From contig QAKL01000104.1 in the NCBI GenBank assembly GCA_003343815.1, positions 1 through 11,929 on the forward strand: 11,929 bases of DNA. Reading direction: 5' to 3'. This document shows, one piece after another, positions 1-7,090 of the stretch. The position numbers and the translations under genes are program-made. Numbering within the stretch: the first letter of the stretch is position 1; every line of letters begins with the position of its first letter. The notes beneath the pieces were generated by a model. That model saw nothing but the letters and a program-made list of their open reading frames with translations. It ran no database searches and was not told where the DNA came from. The stretch comes from Clostridiales bacterium (GTDB lineage: Bacteria; Bacillota; Peptococcia; Peptococcales; Peptococcaceae).

Positions 1-2355
1 CTCGTCCTCGTCGTTTTTATGCTCACTCTCCGCACCAATAGGAATATTGCCGATATTTTCGTTATACACAGGTTTTCCCTGCTCTTTGATTGCCTCGACG
101 ACGCGGTCGATTTCCTTATCAGAAACATATACACCCTGCACGCGGATAGGTTTGGGCATCCCGCTGGGATAAAAGAGCATATCGCCTTTACCTAATAATT
201 TTTCGGCGCCGCCCATATCTAAAATCGTGCGCGAGTCAATCTGCGAAGAAACCGCAAAAGCGATACGCGAAGGGATATTGGCTTTGATAATACCCGTGAT
301 AACATCAACCGACGGACGCTGCGTCGCTACGACCAAATGCATTCCGGCGGCGCGCGCCATTTGCGCCAAACGACAGATCGCATCTTCGACATCGGCGGGA
401 GCAACCATCATCAAATCCGCCAACTCGTCGATTAAAATGACGATATACGGCAGAATCTCGATCTTTTCTTTTTCCTCTGGATCAGTAGTTGCGGCAATTT
501 TATCCTTAGCATATTTGTTATAGCGGGCGATGTCCTTATTGCCCGTATTAGCGAATAATTCATAGCGGCGCTCCATCTCCACTACTGCCCAGCGCAAAGC
601 CGAAGCGGCTTTTTTAACATCGGTGACAACCGGAGAAATCAAATGCGGAATTCCGTTATAATTGCCTAACTCGACCATTTTTGGATCGACCATCAAAAAT
701 TTAACTTCATCGGGCTTAGCCTTGTACAAAATGCTGACGATCAAAGTGTTCATACACACACTTTTACCGCTGCCGGTCGAGCCTGCGATCAAAAGATGCG
801 GCATTTTACCCAACTCGGTAACAATCGGCTGTCCGGCGATGTCTTTGCCCAAAGCGACCGTTAATTTTGACTTAGCGTCTTTAAAAATAGGCGCCTCGAT
901 GATATCTTTTAATAAAACCATGCTGGTTTCTTTATTAGGTACCTCGATACCGACCGCAGCTTTGCCTGGGATCGGCGCCTCGATGCGGATGCCTGAAGCA
1001 GCTAAATTTAAGGCGATATCGTCGGCTAAATTAACTATTTTACTCACTTTAACGCCGCTGGCAGGCTGAAACTCATAGCGGGTGATCGCAGGACCGATGC
1101 TTACCTCGCTGATATGCCCTTTAACACCGAAATCAGCGAGCGTTTTATCCAAAAGCGCCGCTTTTTGCTGAATTTCATCCTGGGTGACACCGCCTTTGCC
1201 CGCGCCTTTGGTTTCCAATAGATCTAACGACGGAAAATGATACTCCGCTACAGCGCCGCTTTGCGGCACAAACTCCGCAGGCTTGTCCTCAGACTCGGCA
1301 GATGCTTTGGCGGCAGGCTGTTCCTTTTTTGCCGCTTTCGGCTCCTCCTTTTTCGGTGCGGTTACAGTCTCTACAGGAGGAATGATCGGGTTAATAGCAG
1401 CGCTGTTGATAATGAGCTTAGTTTTCGGCGCATCCTGCTCACTCAAAATATGTTTATTTTGAGGAACAGAGCTGCTTTCAGCTTTTGCAACAGGCTTTTG
1501 TTCGGTATTTGCATCAGGTGCGCTTGTTTTTTCTTTACCTTTTTTATTTTCGCTGATATCCTGCTGAATCTCCTGCAAATTATTGATAATAAATGGCTTG
1601 GAGACCGTATTTTTTTCTGTTAAATTTTCTCTTTTCGCTTTAATTGGGGCTTGCGGCAGCTTTTTCGCTGTCTCTTTAGGAGCATAGCTTATGCTATCCT
1701 CAGGAACTTCCTCTAAAATAATTTTCGAGGTGCTCTGCGCTACTTTGCCGCCAAATAAACGCGCCTTTTTAAGCGATGCACGAATCCAGCGGAAAATATA
1801 ACCTTTGGAGCTTAAAACGATACCTAAAATGAGCAAAATATACGCGACGATATAGCCACCGATTTTGCCGAACGCTTTCGCCAAGCACCAAGCGACTACC
1901 GCGCCGCCTGCTCCTCCTCCTGCGCCCATCCAGCCTAAACGAATACTGTTTAAGCCAAAAGCTAACGGCAGATGAATAATACCCAAAATCATAAAATAAC
2001 TGAATAATATCCCAAAAATTTGAAAACCGGTGAGCTTATATTTCGGTGAAATGAAATTAGCCCCGAAAACGAGGAAAAATACCGGAATCACCATTTTGCC
2101 GCCTCCGGCGATACTGGACATCGAGCGATAAATAAACGCGCCGACTAACCCTAATTCATCATTTAAATTATCGGCGGAAATATCTATCTTTTGCGTAAGC
2201 AGCCAAAATAAATAAACCGCAATCCCGATAAACGCCAAACCTAACAAAAGCTGAAATAAACGATTGGTTTTTAACGTAGTTTTGGGCGCAGGATTACTGC
2301 TTTTTACTTTATTTGCAGCACTTTTCGTGCGAGTATTGCTTTTCTTCTCTGCCAT
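1..2355 (-). CDS. ftsK: DNA translocase FtsK/SpoIIIE family, C-terminus cut by window edge
   Basis: Membrane-anchored ATPase that pumps chromosomal DNA through the closing septum during division or sporulation. Reading from ATG at 2355 gives 785 codons open to base 1, so the C-terminal end, including the DNA-reading gamma winged helix, lies outside. Seen in order: a Lys/Ser-rich start; membrane segments near residues 33-53, 85-103, 110-130 and 145-181; a long charged linker rich in Lys, Glu, Ala and Pro up to about residue 370; then the motor domain. The motor has Walker A GSTGSGKS (525-532), a Walker B ILIDELAD with Asp643, and a downstream TQRPSVDVITG stretch. An AGAGGTG ribosome site lies just upstream. 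The linker is long, so the full protein would be somewhat longer than the roughly 790 residues of Bacillus SpoIIIE. FtsK and SpoIIIE cannot be told apart from sequence alone. The family call is secure. Confidence 0.97.
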   Translation of the reverse strand, partial: MAEKKSNTRTKSAANKVKSSNPAPKTTLKTNRLFQLLLGLAFIGIAVYLFWLLTQKIDISADNLNDELGLVGAFIYRSMSSIAGGGKMVIPVFFLVFGANFISPKYKLTGFQIFGILFSYFMILGIIHLPLAFGLNSIRLGWMGAGGGAGGAVVAWCLAKAFGKIGGYIVAYILLILGIVLSSKGYIFRWIRASLKKARLFGGKVAQSTSKIILEEVPEDSISYAPKETAKKLPQAPIKAKRENLTEKNTVSKPFIINNLQEIQQDISENKKGKEKTSAPDANTEQKPVAKAESSSVPQNKHILSEQDAPKTKLIINSAAINPIIPPVETVTAPKKEEPKAAKKEQPAAKASAESEDKPAEFVPQSGAVAEYHFPSLDLLETKGAGKGGVTQDEIQQKAALLDKTLADFGVKGHISEVSIGPAITRYEFQPASGVKVSKIVNLADDIALNLAASGIRIEAPIPGKAAVGIEVPNKETSMVLLKDIIEAPIFKDAKSKLTVALGKDIAGQPIVTELGKMPHLLIAGSTGSGKSVCMNTLIVSILYKAKPDEVKFLMVDPKMVELGNYNGIPHLISPVVTDVKKAASALRWAVVEMERRYELFANTGNKDIARYNKYAKDKIAATTDPEEKEKIEILPYIVILIDELADLMMVAPADVEDAICRLAQMARAAGMHLVVATQRPSVDVITGIIKANIPSRIAFAVSSQIDSRTILDMGGAEKLLGKGDMLFYPSGMPKPIRVQGVYVSDKEIDRVVEAIKEQGKPVYNENIGNIPIGAESEHKNDEDE

Positions 2356-2382
2356 GACACACCTCTGGATAGTAATAAATAT

Positions 2383-2410
2383 ATTATAGCACCATTTGGC
2401 AAATTTGCAA
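2383..2410 (-). promoter_or_regulatory. SigA-type promoter for ftsK
   Basis: On the minus strand TTGCAA (2410-2405), a 16-base spacer and TATAAT (2388-2383) precede the ftsK start. A TGC just before the -10 box makes it an extended -10 element. It lies in the 77-bp gap behind the carboxypeptidase gene, so ftsK can be transcribed on its own even though both genes point the same way. Confidence 0.7.
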
Positions 2411-2432
2411 TCGTTTTTTATATATTAATTTT

Positions 2433-3578
2433 TTAAGTCAGCAAATAATAAAATGCACGCGTTAAAGCTTGAAAAAAACCGTATTTTTCTACATTTTCTG
2501 CCGCATAAAGCGGATATTTTTGATTTATCTCGCCGTTTATATACACCTCTATTTCGCCTATTTCCTCTCCTGTTTCGATTGGCGCGCATAAATCATGAAA
2601 GACGATTTCGCTTGAAAAATCAGTTTGGTTTTGCGCTAGGACCAAGCCTATTTCAATAGGACTTACGGCATTTACCGAAAGAAGTTCGCCTTTTTCTATG
2701 GAGCAATTTGCAAGTGGCTCATTTTTGTGATAAAGCCGCTCATAACGGTAATTATTAAATCCATAGTCGAAAAGCTTGATACTGTCGCGAAAATTACCGT
2801 AGGTTTTTTCCGCACCTAAAGCGATCGCAATTAATCTCATGCCGTTTCTTGCGGCGGTAGCGGCGACATTATAGCCTGAATCAGCGCCTATCCAGCCTGT
2901 CTTTAAGCCGTCAGCGCCCTCATACCACCACAAAAGTTTATTTTTATTATCTAAAACGAACGGTTTGGTGTTTTCTCGCAAAGTATAATTTTTTAAGGAA
3001 GTATATTCCAAAATTTCCGGATAATCATTGACGATCGTGCGCGCTAAAACACCCAAATCTGCCGCCGTGGTGTAATGTTCCTCTGCCGGCAAGCCGTTTG
3101 GATTGGCAAAATGCGTATCATTCATGCCTAATTCTTGGGCTTTATCGTTCATTTTGCGGACAAATGCTTCCTCAGAGCCGGCTAAATATTCGCTGATGGC
3201 TACAGCGGCGTCATTAGCCGAGCCTACTGCGAGCGCTATGGCTAATTCTTTTAAACTCATTTTTTCACCCTGCGCTAAAAAAATTTGCGTACCACCCATG
3301 GAGGCGGCGTAAGCGCTCGCTGTGACGGTATCAGATAAACTCGCTTCTCCTTTATCTACTGCCTCAAACAAAAGAAGCAGGGTCATGAGTTTGGTGACAC
3401 TGGCAGGTATGCGCCGCTCTGTAGTATTTTTTTCATAAAGCACTTCTCCGGAGGAGGCTTCGAGCAAAACTACGGATTTAGATTCCAATTCCAATGATTC
3501 CTCTGCCCATGCATAATTTTTCGGCACTCCCGCCATGATAATTAAGCAGAGTAAAACGATGCTTACAGTTTTTTTCAT
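2433..3578 (-). CDS. D-alanyl-D-alanine carboxypeptidase (low-molecular-weight PBP, DacA/DacF type)
   Basis: Exported peptidase that removes the terminal D-Ala from peptidoglycan stem peptides and so limits cross-linking. All three catalytic motifs of the S11 serine peptidase family are present: SVTK with Ser60 and Lys63, SAN at 121-123, and KTG at 227-229. A signal peptide (KK start, hydrophobic core, AWA before residue 26) opens the protein. The C-terminal third fits the PBP5-type beta domain, and the aromatic amphipathic end (YGFFQALTRAFYYLLT) is the usual membrane-surface anchor. The start is ATG at 3578, because AAGGGGG lies 8 bases upstream; a TTG two codons earlier sits almost on that ribosome site. 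Length, 381 residues, is normal for the family. In spore formers, paralogues of this type act in vegetative wall maturation (dacA) or in spore cortex (dacB, dacF); which one this is cannot be decided here. Confidence 0.95.
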   Translation of the reverse strand: MKKTVSIVLLCLIIMAGVPKNYAWAEESLELESKSVVLLEASSGEVLYEKNTTERRIPASVTKLMTLLLLFEAVDKGEASLSDTVTASAYAASMGGTQIFLAQGEKMSLKELAIALAVGSANDAAVAISEYLAGSEEAFVRKMNDKAQELGMNDTHFANPNGLPAEEHYTTAADLGVLARTIVNDYPEILEYTSLKNYTLRENTKPFVLDNKNKLLWWYEGADGLKTGWIGADSGYNVAATAARNGMRLIAIALGAEKTYGNFRDSIKLFDYGFNNYRYERLYHKNEPLANCSIEKGELLSVNAVSPIEIGLVLAQNQTDFSSEIVFHDLCAPIETGEEIGEIEVYINGEINQKYPLYAAENVEKYGFFQALTRAFYYLLT

Positions 3579-3623
3579 GCGCAATTCCCCCTTTTTATCT
3601 TTTATGCGAGGAGGTTAAAAAAT

Positions 3624-3743
3624 ATGTATTATCTATCGTGGGGCTTACTTTTTATTTTAGGCGGAGTGAGCGCCTATGTGCTTTTCAGCCGCGTTTTTCT
3701 GACATTGTGGAAATTGGCGCGCGAAAGTAGGCAACTAAAATAA
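3624..3743 (+). CDS. Small single-pass membrane protein, 39 residues, unknown function
   Basis: ATG at 3624 follows a perfect AGGAGG (3609-3614) with a 9-base spacer and opens a 39-codon frame to TAA at 3741. Residues 4-28 are hydrophobic (WGLLFILGG, then AYVLF) and form one likely membrane helix. The tail is basic (WKLARESRQLK), which favours a cytoplasmic C-terminus. It is divergent from the carboxypeptidase, with starts about 45 bp apart, so the two may share a control region. I do not recognise the family. The strong ribosome site and clean one-helix design argue for a real gene, but length gives little statistical support. Confidence 0.6.
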   Translation: MYYLSWGLLFILGGVSAYVLFSRVFLTLWKLARESRQLK

Positions 3744-3818
3744 TTTTTCGGCACAAATTTTACCCAAGCGGCATAAACTGTAATCGATGATAAACATTAC
3801 TAATCGTACAGCTTTTTC

Positions 3819-3847
3819 TTGACAATTAAAATGAGATACTATATAAT
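3819..3847 (+). promoter_or_regulatory. Consensus SigA promoter for the 93-residue protein gene
   Basis: TTGACA (3819-3824), a 17-base spacer and TATAAT (3842-3847) match the housekeeping consensus at every base. Transcription should start near 3854, giving a leader of about 50 bases before the gene at 3907. This predicts strong, constitutive-level transcription unless the leader is controlled. Confidence 0.85.
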
Positions 3848-3861
3848 TTTTGTAGGAGAAT

Positions 3862-3878
3862 ACGCATGGGATATGCGT
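3862..3878 (+). promoter_or_regulatory. Perfect 6-bp inverted repeat in the leader
   Basis: ACGCAT and ATGCGT flank a 5-base spacer about eight bases after the predicted transcription start. It could be a repressor operator or a short RNA hairpin. It contains the start codon of the possible leader ORF at 3866. Confidence 0.4.
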
Positions 3879-3916
3879 TTATCAGGAGAAAGGAGGTTTT
3901 GCCGCTATGGGATTAA
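3866..3916 (+). CDS. Possible 16-residue leader peptide overlapping the next gene
   Basis: ATG at 3866 opens MGYAFIRRKEVLPLWD and stops at TAA 3914-3916. An AGGAG lies at 3854-3858, seven bases before the ATG, but at the very 5' end of the predicted transcript. The frame crosses the ribosome site and first codons of the 93-residue gene. Its stop overlaps that gene's fourth codon, an ATG, as TAATG, an arrangement used for translational coupling. The ORF is short enough to arise by chance, and no regulatory residue run such as repeated amino acids is seen. Confidence 0.3.
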   Translation: MGYAFIRRKEVLPLWD

Positions 3917-4188
3917 TGGACAAATTTATTAAAGCCAAAGAAGCTCACTGCATCGAAAAATATTGCGAGGACGGAGAGCCGTGCTTGGAGTGCACTCAGG
4001 GCGACAGCGTACGCGTCTTAAAAATCGAAGGTATCATGGAGCTTTTGCATATCCATCATGATGCCTGCACATTAAAAGACGATGAAAACGGCGAAAAATA
4101 TTTAGAAGTGAAAGACGGCAACGATGTCAAGGTCTTTACTGCCGATGATATAAAAAAATTGGTAGAAACGAACAAAGAGAAAAACTAA
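3907..4188 (+). CDS. Uncharacterised 93-residue acidic protein with a cysteine cluster
   Basis: ATG at 3907 has AGGAGG at 3891-3896, ten bases upstream. An alternative start is Met4 at 3916. The product is cytoplasmic (no signal or membrane segment), acidic and lysine-rich. The first third carries Cys15, Cys20, Cys26 and Cys29, the last two as CLEC, with a fifth Cys at 54 close to a HIHHD stretch. That pattern could bind zinc or iron, but this is inference. The middle and end read like a small beta-rich fold with two similar segments (DSVRVLKIEGI and NDVKVFTADDI), suggesting an internal repeat of a short hairpin plus helix. I do not recognise the family. It is monocistronic: own promoter, own terminator. 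Confidence 0.85.
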   Translation: MGLMDKFIKAKEAHCIEKYCEDGEPCLECTQGDSVRVLKIEGIMELLHIHHDACTLKDDENGEKYLEVKDGNDVKVFTADDIKKLVETNKEKN

Positions 4189-4208
4189 CTTCTATAATCA
4201 GCTCGGAC

Positions 4209-4240
4209 ATAAGCACTGTATTTTTGCAGTGCTTATTTTC
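4209..4240 (+). terminator. Intrinsic terminator after the 93-residue protein gene
   Basis: ATAAGCACTG (4209-4218) pairs perfectly with CAGTGCTTAT (4227-4236) around an 8-base loop, followed by a short T-rich run. It ends the transcript 20 bases after the stop codon. Confidence 0.8.
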
Positions 4241-4280
4241 ATATCATCACGCTTACTTATCAAAAATTGCACTAAATACA

Positions 4281-4310
4281 CACGCTTTCAACACAAAAGC
4301 GTGCTATAAT
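4281..4310 (+). promoter_or_regulatory. Extended -10 promoter with an inverted-repeat operator candidate, response regulator gene
   Basis: TGCTATAAT (4302-4310) is an extended -10 box, and no good -35 is visible at normal spacing. CACGCTTT (4281-4288) and AAAGCGTG (4296-4303) form a perfect 8-bp inverted repeat with a 7-base spacer. It fills the -35 to -10 interval and touches the extended -10. That placement fits a binding site for a dimeric regulator or repressor. OmpR-type regulators more often use direct repeats, so the binder need not be the gene's own product. Confidence 0.6.
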
Positions 4311-4340
4311 GAACAAAAATACTGAAGGAGCGTGTTTTTT

Positions 4341-5003
4341 ATGAATAAAGTATTATTAGTTGAGGACGAAAACGATCTGAGAAAAATAATTGCCAATTAT
4401 CTGAAGCAAGCCAATTTCACCGTAGTCGAAGCGGCTGACGGCGAGCAGGCATTGTCTTTATTTGCTGACGGAGAATATGATCTGGTTATCTTGGATTTGA
4501 TGTTACCCAAAGTAAACGGCTATGAAGTTTGTCTGGACATCCGCCGCTCTTCCAAAGTGCCGATCGTCATTTTGACAGCGCGCGACAGCGAAATAGACGA
4601 GCTTCGCGGCTTTAACTGCGGTGCCGACGAATATATCGCCAAGCCTTTCAGCCCCAATATTTTAATCGCCCGCATTAAATCACTGCTCAAACGCTGCGAT
4701 ACTTTTATGGAAAATACCGTGCAAATCAAAGATTTCTCGATTGATAATCGCCAGAGATTGGTTTATTATCAGGGCAATCGCGTGATCACCACCCCCAAAG
4801 AATTCGAGCTGCTCTACTATTTGGTCAACAACCGCAATATCGCTTTAAGCCGTGAGCAAATTTTAGACGCCGTCTGGGGCATGGATTATTACGGCGACAC
4901 GCGCACCGTCGATACGCACATCAAATGCCTGCGCGCCAAATTAGGCGATTTCGGACAGCAAATCAAAACCGTGCGCAAAGTAGGCTATAAACTCGAGGTG
5001 TAA
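4341..5003 (+). CDS. OmpR/PhoB-family DNA-binding response regulator
   Basis: Cytoplasmic transcription regulator switched by phosphorylation from the sensor kinase encoded next. The receiver domain (about 1-115) has the acidic pair Glu8/Asp9, the phospho-acceptor Asp52 in VILDLMLP, Thr79 and Lys101 followed by Pro. The C-terminal winged helix (about 125-220) has the typical TPKEFELL, the DAVWG stretch, DTRTVDTHI and the closing TVRKVGYKLEV. The ATG at 4341 is chosen because GAAGGAG ends 10 bases upstream; an in-frame GTG at 4332 is only one base from it. Length, 220 residues, is standard. The target genes and signal are not evident. Confidence 0.96.
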   Translation: MNKVLLVEDENDLRKIIANYLKQANFTVVEAADGEQALSLFADGEYDLVILDLMLPKVNGYEVCLDIRRSSKVPIVILTARDSEIDELRGFNCGADEYIAKPFSPNILIARIKSLLKRCDTFMENTVQIKDFSIDNRQRLVYYQGNRVITTPKEFELLYYLVNNRNIALSREQILDAVWGMDYYGDTRTVDTHIKCLRAKLGDFGQQIKTVRKVGYKLEV

Positions 5004-5004
5004 A

Positions 5005-5964
5005 ATGCCAAAAATTCATTCGATCGGACACAGATTATTTTTATCGACAGCGCTTATTTTGTTGACAACGATTGCCGCGACATTATTATTCGGCTCTTCT
5101 TTGATCGAGCGCTATTATGTGCATAATAAGGAAGTCGAGCTGAAACATGCCTATCAATCGTTCAGTTTAGCGTTTAACCGCAATGAAAGCCTGCCGGATT
5201 GGAAAACTGCCGGCGAGGTTTTGTACGATGCGGAAAAGCGCAATATCAACGTCATGCTTTTTACCATAGATGCAAACGGCAATATCGACCAGCTTATCTA
5301 TACCTCGCGCTATAACAATTGGTCCGGAACCAATGATTCGCAAAACAGCTTTAAACCTGCCTACAGTCCCAAACTGTGGCTAGAACGAGCGCAGCACGAA
5401 GGTGCATTTTCACAGGATATTTCCGAAGAACCGTTAGTTATTACGAGTAATGGCAGCGACAACCGCCCGCAGATCATTGATTTATACAGCCAGCTTTCCG
5501 ACAACTGCTATTTATTTTTAAGCACTCCGAAAGAGCAGATTTCCTTAGCTGCTAATTTAGCGACTAAATATTACGTCATCATTACCTGTCTCACTTTCTT
5601 TTTGCTAACGATTGCGATTTATTTTCAATCGAAACGCTTTACCAAACCTATTATCGAGATCAATTCCGCGGCGCAGCGCATCAGCCAGATGGATTTTGCC
5701 ACGCCGTGCAATGTAACCACCGGCGACGAACTGCAAAATTTAAGCCAATCTATAAATGTTATGGCGCAAAATTTAAAAGCCTATATCGCTGAAATGGAAT
5801 TAAACCAAGAACTATTGAAAAAGATTTGGAGCGCGAAACAAAAACCAATCAAATGCGCCGCGAGTTTATCGCTAATGTCTCGCACGATTTCAAAACTCCC
5901 CTCACTCTCATCCGCGCCTATACTGAGGCGATGCTGGAGCAGCATGAGAGCGATGCAGAATTAA
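5005..5964 (+). CDS. Sensor histidine kinase, N-terminal half (frame broken)
   Basis: Sensor and linker half of the membrane kinase partnering the preceding regulator. The ATG is one base after the regulator stop, with GAGGTG inside the regulator's last codons as ribosome site, so the two genes are co-translated. Seen: a membrane helix near residues 9-31; an extracytoplasmic sensor region of about 155 residues with no family I recognise; a second membrane helix near 190-208; and a HAMP linker (about 209-262, with KPIIEI and GDELQNLSQSIN). Correct homology ends near base 5820 (ELLKK). The roughly 47 residues after that, to the stop at 5964, are the wrong frame and look like junk. The rest of the kinase continues in the -1 frame from about 5820. 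Without its kinase core this product alone could not phosphorylate the regulator. Confidence 0.85.
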   Translation: MPKIHSIGHRLFLSTALILLTTIAATLLFGSSLIERYYVHNKEVELKHAYQSFSLAFNRNESLPDWKTAGEVLYDAEKRNINVMLFTIDANGNIDQLIYTSRYNNWSGTNDSQNSFKPAYSPKLWLERAQHEGAFSQDISEEPLVITSNGSDNRPQIIDLYSQLSDNCYLFLSTPKEQISLAANLATKYYVIITCLTFFLLTIAIYFQSKRFTKPIIEINSAAQRISQMDFATPCNVTTGDELQNLSQSINVMAQNLKAYIAEMELNQELLKKIWSAKQKPIKCAASLSLMSRTISKLPSLSSAPILRRCWSSMRAMQN

Positions 5965-6563
5965 AAGAAAGCTGCGAAATAATTTTAAAAGAAGACGACC
6001 GCATGACTTCGCTGGTGACGCAGCTTTTGCAGCTATCTAAATTAGAGGGCGGCGTAGGTCAGCTGGAAATGACGCTTTTTCCGATTGACGAGGCGATTCA
6101 CGAGATTTTGCACAACAGCAAAATTTTGCAGCAGGCGAAAAATATTACGATCGCTTTGGAAACCAACGGCTCAGAGGATCATTTGGTCTACGGAGATTAC
6201 GCCAAAATTCAGCAGGTTTTGCATAATTTGATCGAAAACGCTTTGAAATATTCGCCCGAAAATGACATCATTACGATTACAAGCGTCAATATCGCTCCGA
6301 GTAAATATCGGTTCAGCATCGTAAATACAACCTCTCATCCTTTAAGCGACGAAGCATTGGCAGATATCTTTATCAGCTTCCACCGCTTAGATAAAGCGCG
6401 TACCGCCGATGGGAAAAATTTCGGCTTAGGTTTAGCTATTGTAAAAGCCGTCATGGAGCTGCATCACCAAGCATACGGTGCGTATAATAAAGATGACACA
6501 CATATTTGTTTTTACTTTGAATTAGATGCCGATACCGAGGAAAGCGACAGCGATCAAGATTAA
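5826..6563 (+). CDS. Sensor histidine kinase, catalytic half (continues the same gene in the -1 frame)
   Basis: Dimerisation/phosphotransfer and ATPase half of the kinase. Residues from 5826: the H box FIANVSHDFKTPL with phospho-acceptor His20 (about His294 of the joined protein), an N box QVLHNLIENALKYSPEN (130-146), an F-box region IFISFHRLDKARTADG, and GLGLAIVK (200-207). The usual G1 (DxGxG) motif is not recognisable; the equivalent place reads NTTSHP, which weakly recalls the NTG form of VanS-like kinases. There is no ribosome site before the first possible start (TTG 5826), and the coding match continues upstream through the A-run, so this is not an independent gene. Adding one A to the AAAAA at 5818-5822 would restore a single protein of about 519 residues. 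Confidence 0.85.
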   Translation: MERETKTNQMRREFIANVSHDFKTPLTLIRAYTEAMLEQHESDAELKESCEIILKEDDRMTSLVTQLLQLSKLEGGVGQLEMTLFPIDEAIHEILHNSKILQQAKNITIALETNGSEDHLVYGDYAKIQQVLHNLIENALKYSPENDIITITSVNIAPSKYRFSIVNTTSHPLSDEALADIFISFHRLDKARTADGKNFGLGLAIVKAVMELHHQAYGAYNKDDTHICFYFELDADTEESDSDQD

Positions 6564-6573
6564 CAACGCTAAA

Positions 6574-6627
6574 AAAGGATACACTATAGATGAAAACTCA
6601 TCTGAAGTGTATCCTTTGCTTTTAGCA
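6574..6627. terminator. Bidirectional terminator between the kinase and spore-protein genes
   Basis: AAAGGATACACT (6574-6585) pairs perfectly with AGTGTATCCTTT (6606-6617). Inside it, AGATGA (6588-6593) pairs with TCATCT (6598-6603) around AAAC, giving a long two-part hairpin. A-rich and T-rich flanks allow it to serve both convergent genes. Confidence 0.85.
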
Positions 6628-6634
6628 CATATTC

Positions 6635-6874
6635 TTACTTAGACTGATAATTTGCGCTGCTCATACCGGCGCCCGGCATGTTCTGCTCAGCATACTGAAT
6701 CATTTTTTTCACCATGTAACCACCCACATAACCGTTCTCACGAGAGGTTAACTGGCCTTTGTCAACATTTTGATAGTTGTTGATACCTAATTCGTTGGCT
6801 ACTTCATATTTGAAGTTGTTTAAAAAGCCATAGGCATTGGATGCTGCCGGTTGATTGGAACTGTTTCTGGACAT
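6635..6874 (-). CDS. Alpha/beta-type small acid-soluble spore protein
   Basis: Small protein that coats DNA in the dormant spore, protecting it from UV and heat, and is degraded at germination. The family signatures are plain: KYEVANELGI (22-31), which holds the GPR germination-protease site between Glu24 and Val25, and DKGQLTSRENGYVGGYMVKKMI (38-59), the DNA-binding core. The flanks (Ser/Asn/Gln-rich start, Gly/Met/Ser-rich tail) are variable, as usual. ATG at 6874 follows a near-perfect AAGGAGGTGA seven bases upstream. Length, 79 residues, is typical. It is the clearest evidence that the organism sporulates. Expression should be in the forespore under SigG. Confidence 0.96.
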   Translation of the reverse strand: MSRNSSNQPAASNAYGFLNNFKYEVANELGINNYQNVDKGQLTSRENGYVGGYMVKKMIQYAEQNMPGAGMSSANYQSK

Positions 6875-6903
6875 TTATCTCACCTCCTTGTTGGCTATGT
6901 CTA

Positions 6904-6932
6904 TATTATCTCTGAGTGAGCATAAAATATCC
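6904..6932 (-). promoter_or_regulatory. SigG-like promoter candidate for the spore-protein gene
   Basis: On the minus strand GGATA (6932-6928), 17 bases, then GATAATA (6910-6904) resembles the forespore SigG consensus (GHATR and CATNHTA) with one mismatch in each box. It lies about 30 bases before the spore-protein start. The function of the gene supports it; the match itself is modest. Confidence 0.45.
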
Positions 6933-7020
6933 TATGTAGATTTTAGGCGATCTAAAAAGTTTTTTCCAAGTAAAAATACGACACTTTAAAATACTTTTTT
7001 GAAATATTTTGGCAATATAC

Positions 7021-7049
7021 TTGACATATTTTAACTTTTACGCTAAGAT
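7021..7049 (+). promoter_or_regulatory. SigA-type promoter for the helix-turn-helix-like protein gene
   Basis: TTGACA (7021-7026), 17 bases, then TAAGAT (7044-7049), about 40 bases before the start at 7091. A second A/T-rich box TATAAA at 7055 is badly spaced. The promoter is divergent from the spore-protein gene; about 90 bp separate the two promoters. Confidence 0.65.
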
Positions 7050-7090
7050 TATGTTATAAAAATGCTGGTATTGCCAAAGGAGTGTCGTTC

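Noticed and set aside
227..1623. Several plus-strand reading frames of 98-135 residues
   Set aside because: They are antisense shadows of the ftsK gene, whose minus-strand translation has clear Walker motifs throughout this stretch.
3576..3584. TTG at 3584 as start of the carboxypeptidase
   Set aside because: It lies within two bases of the ribosome site; the ATG at 3578 has the normal spacing and gives a standard signal peptide.
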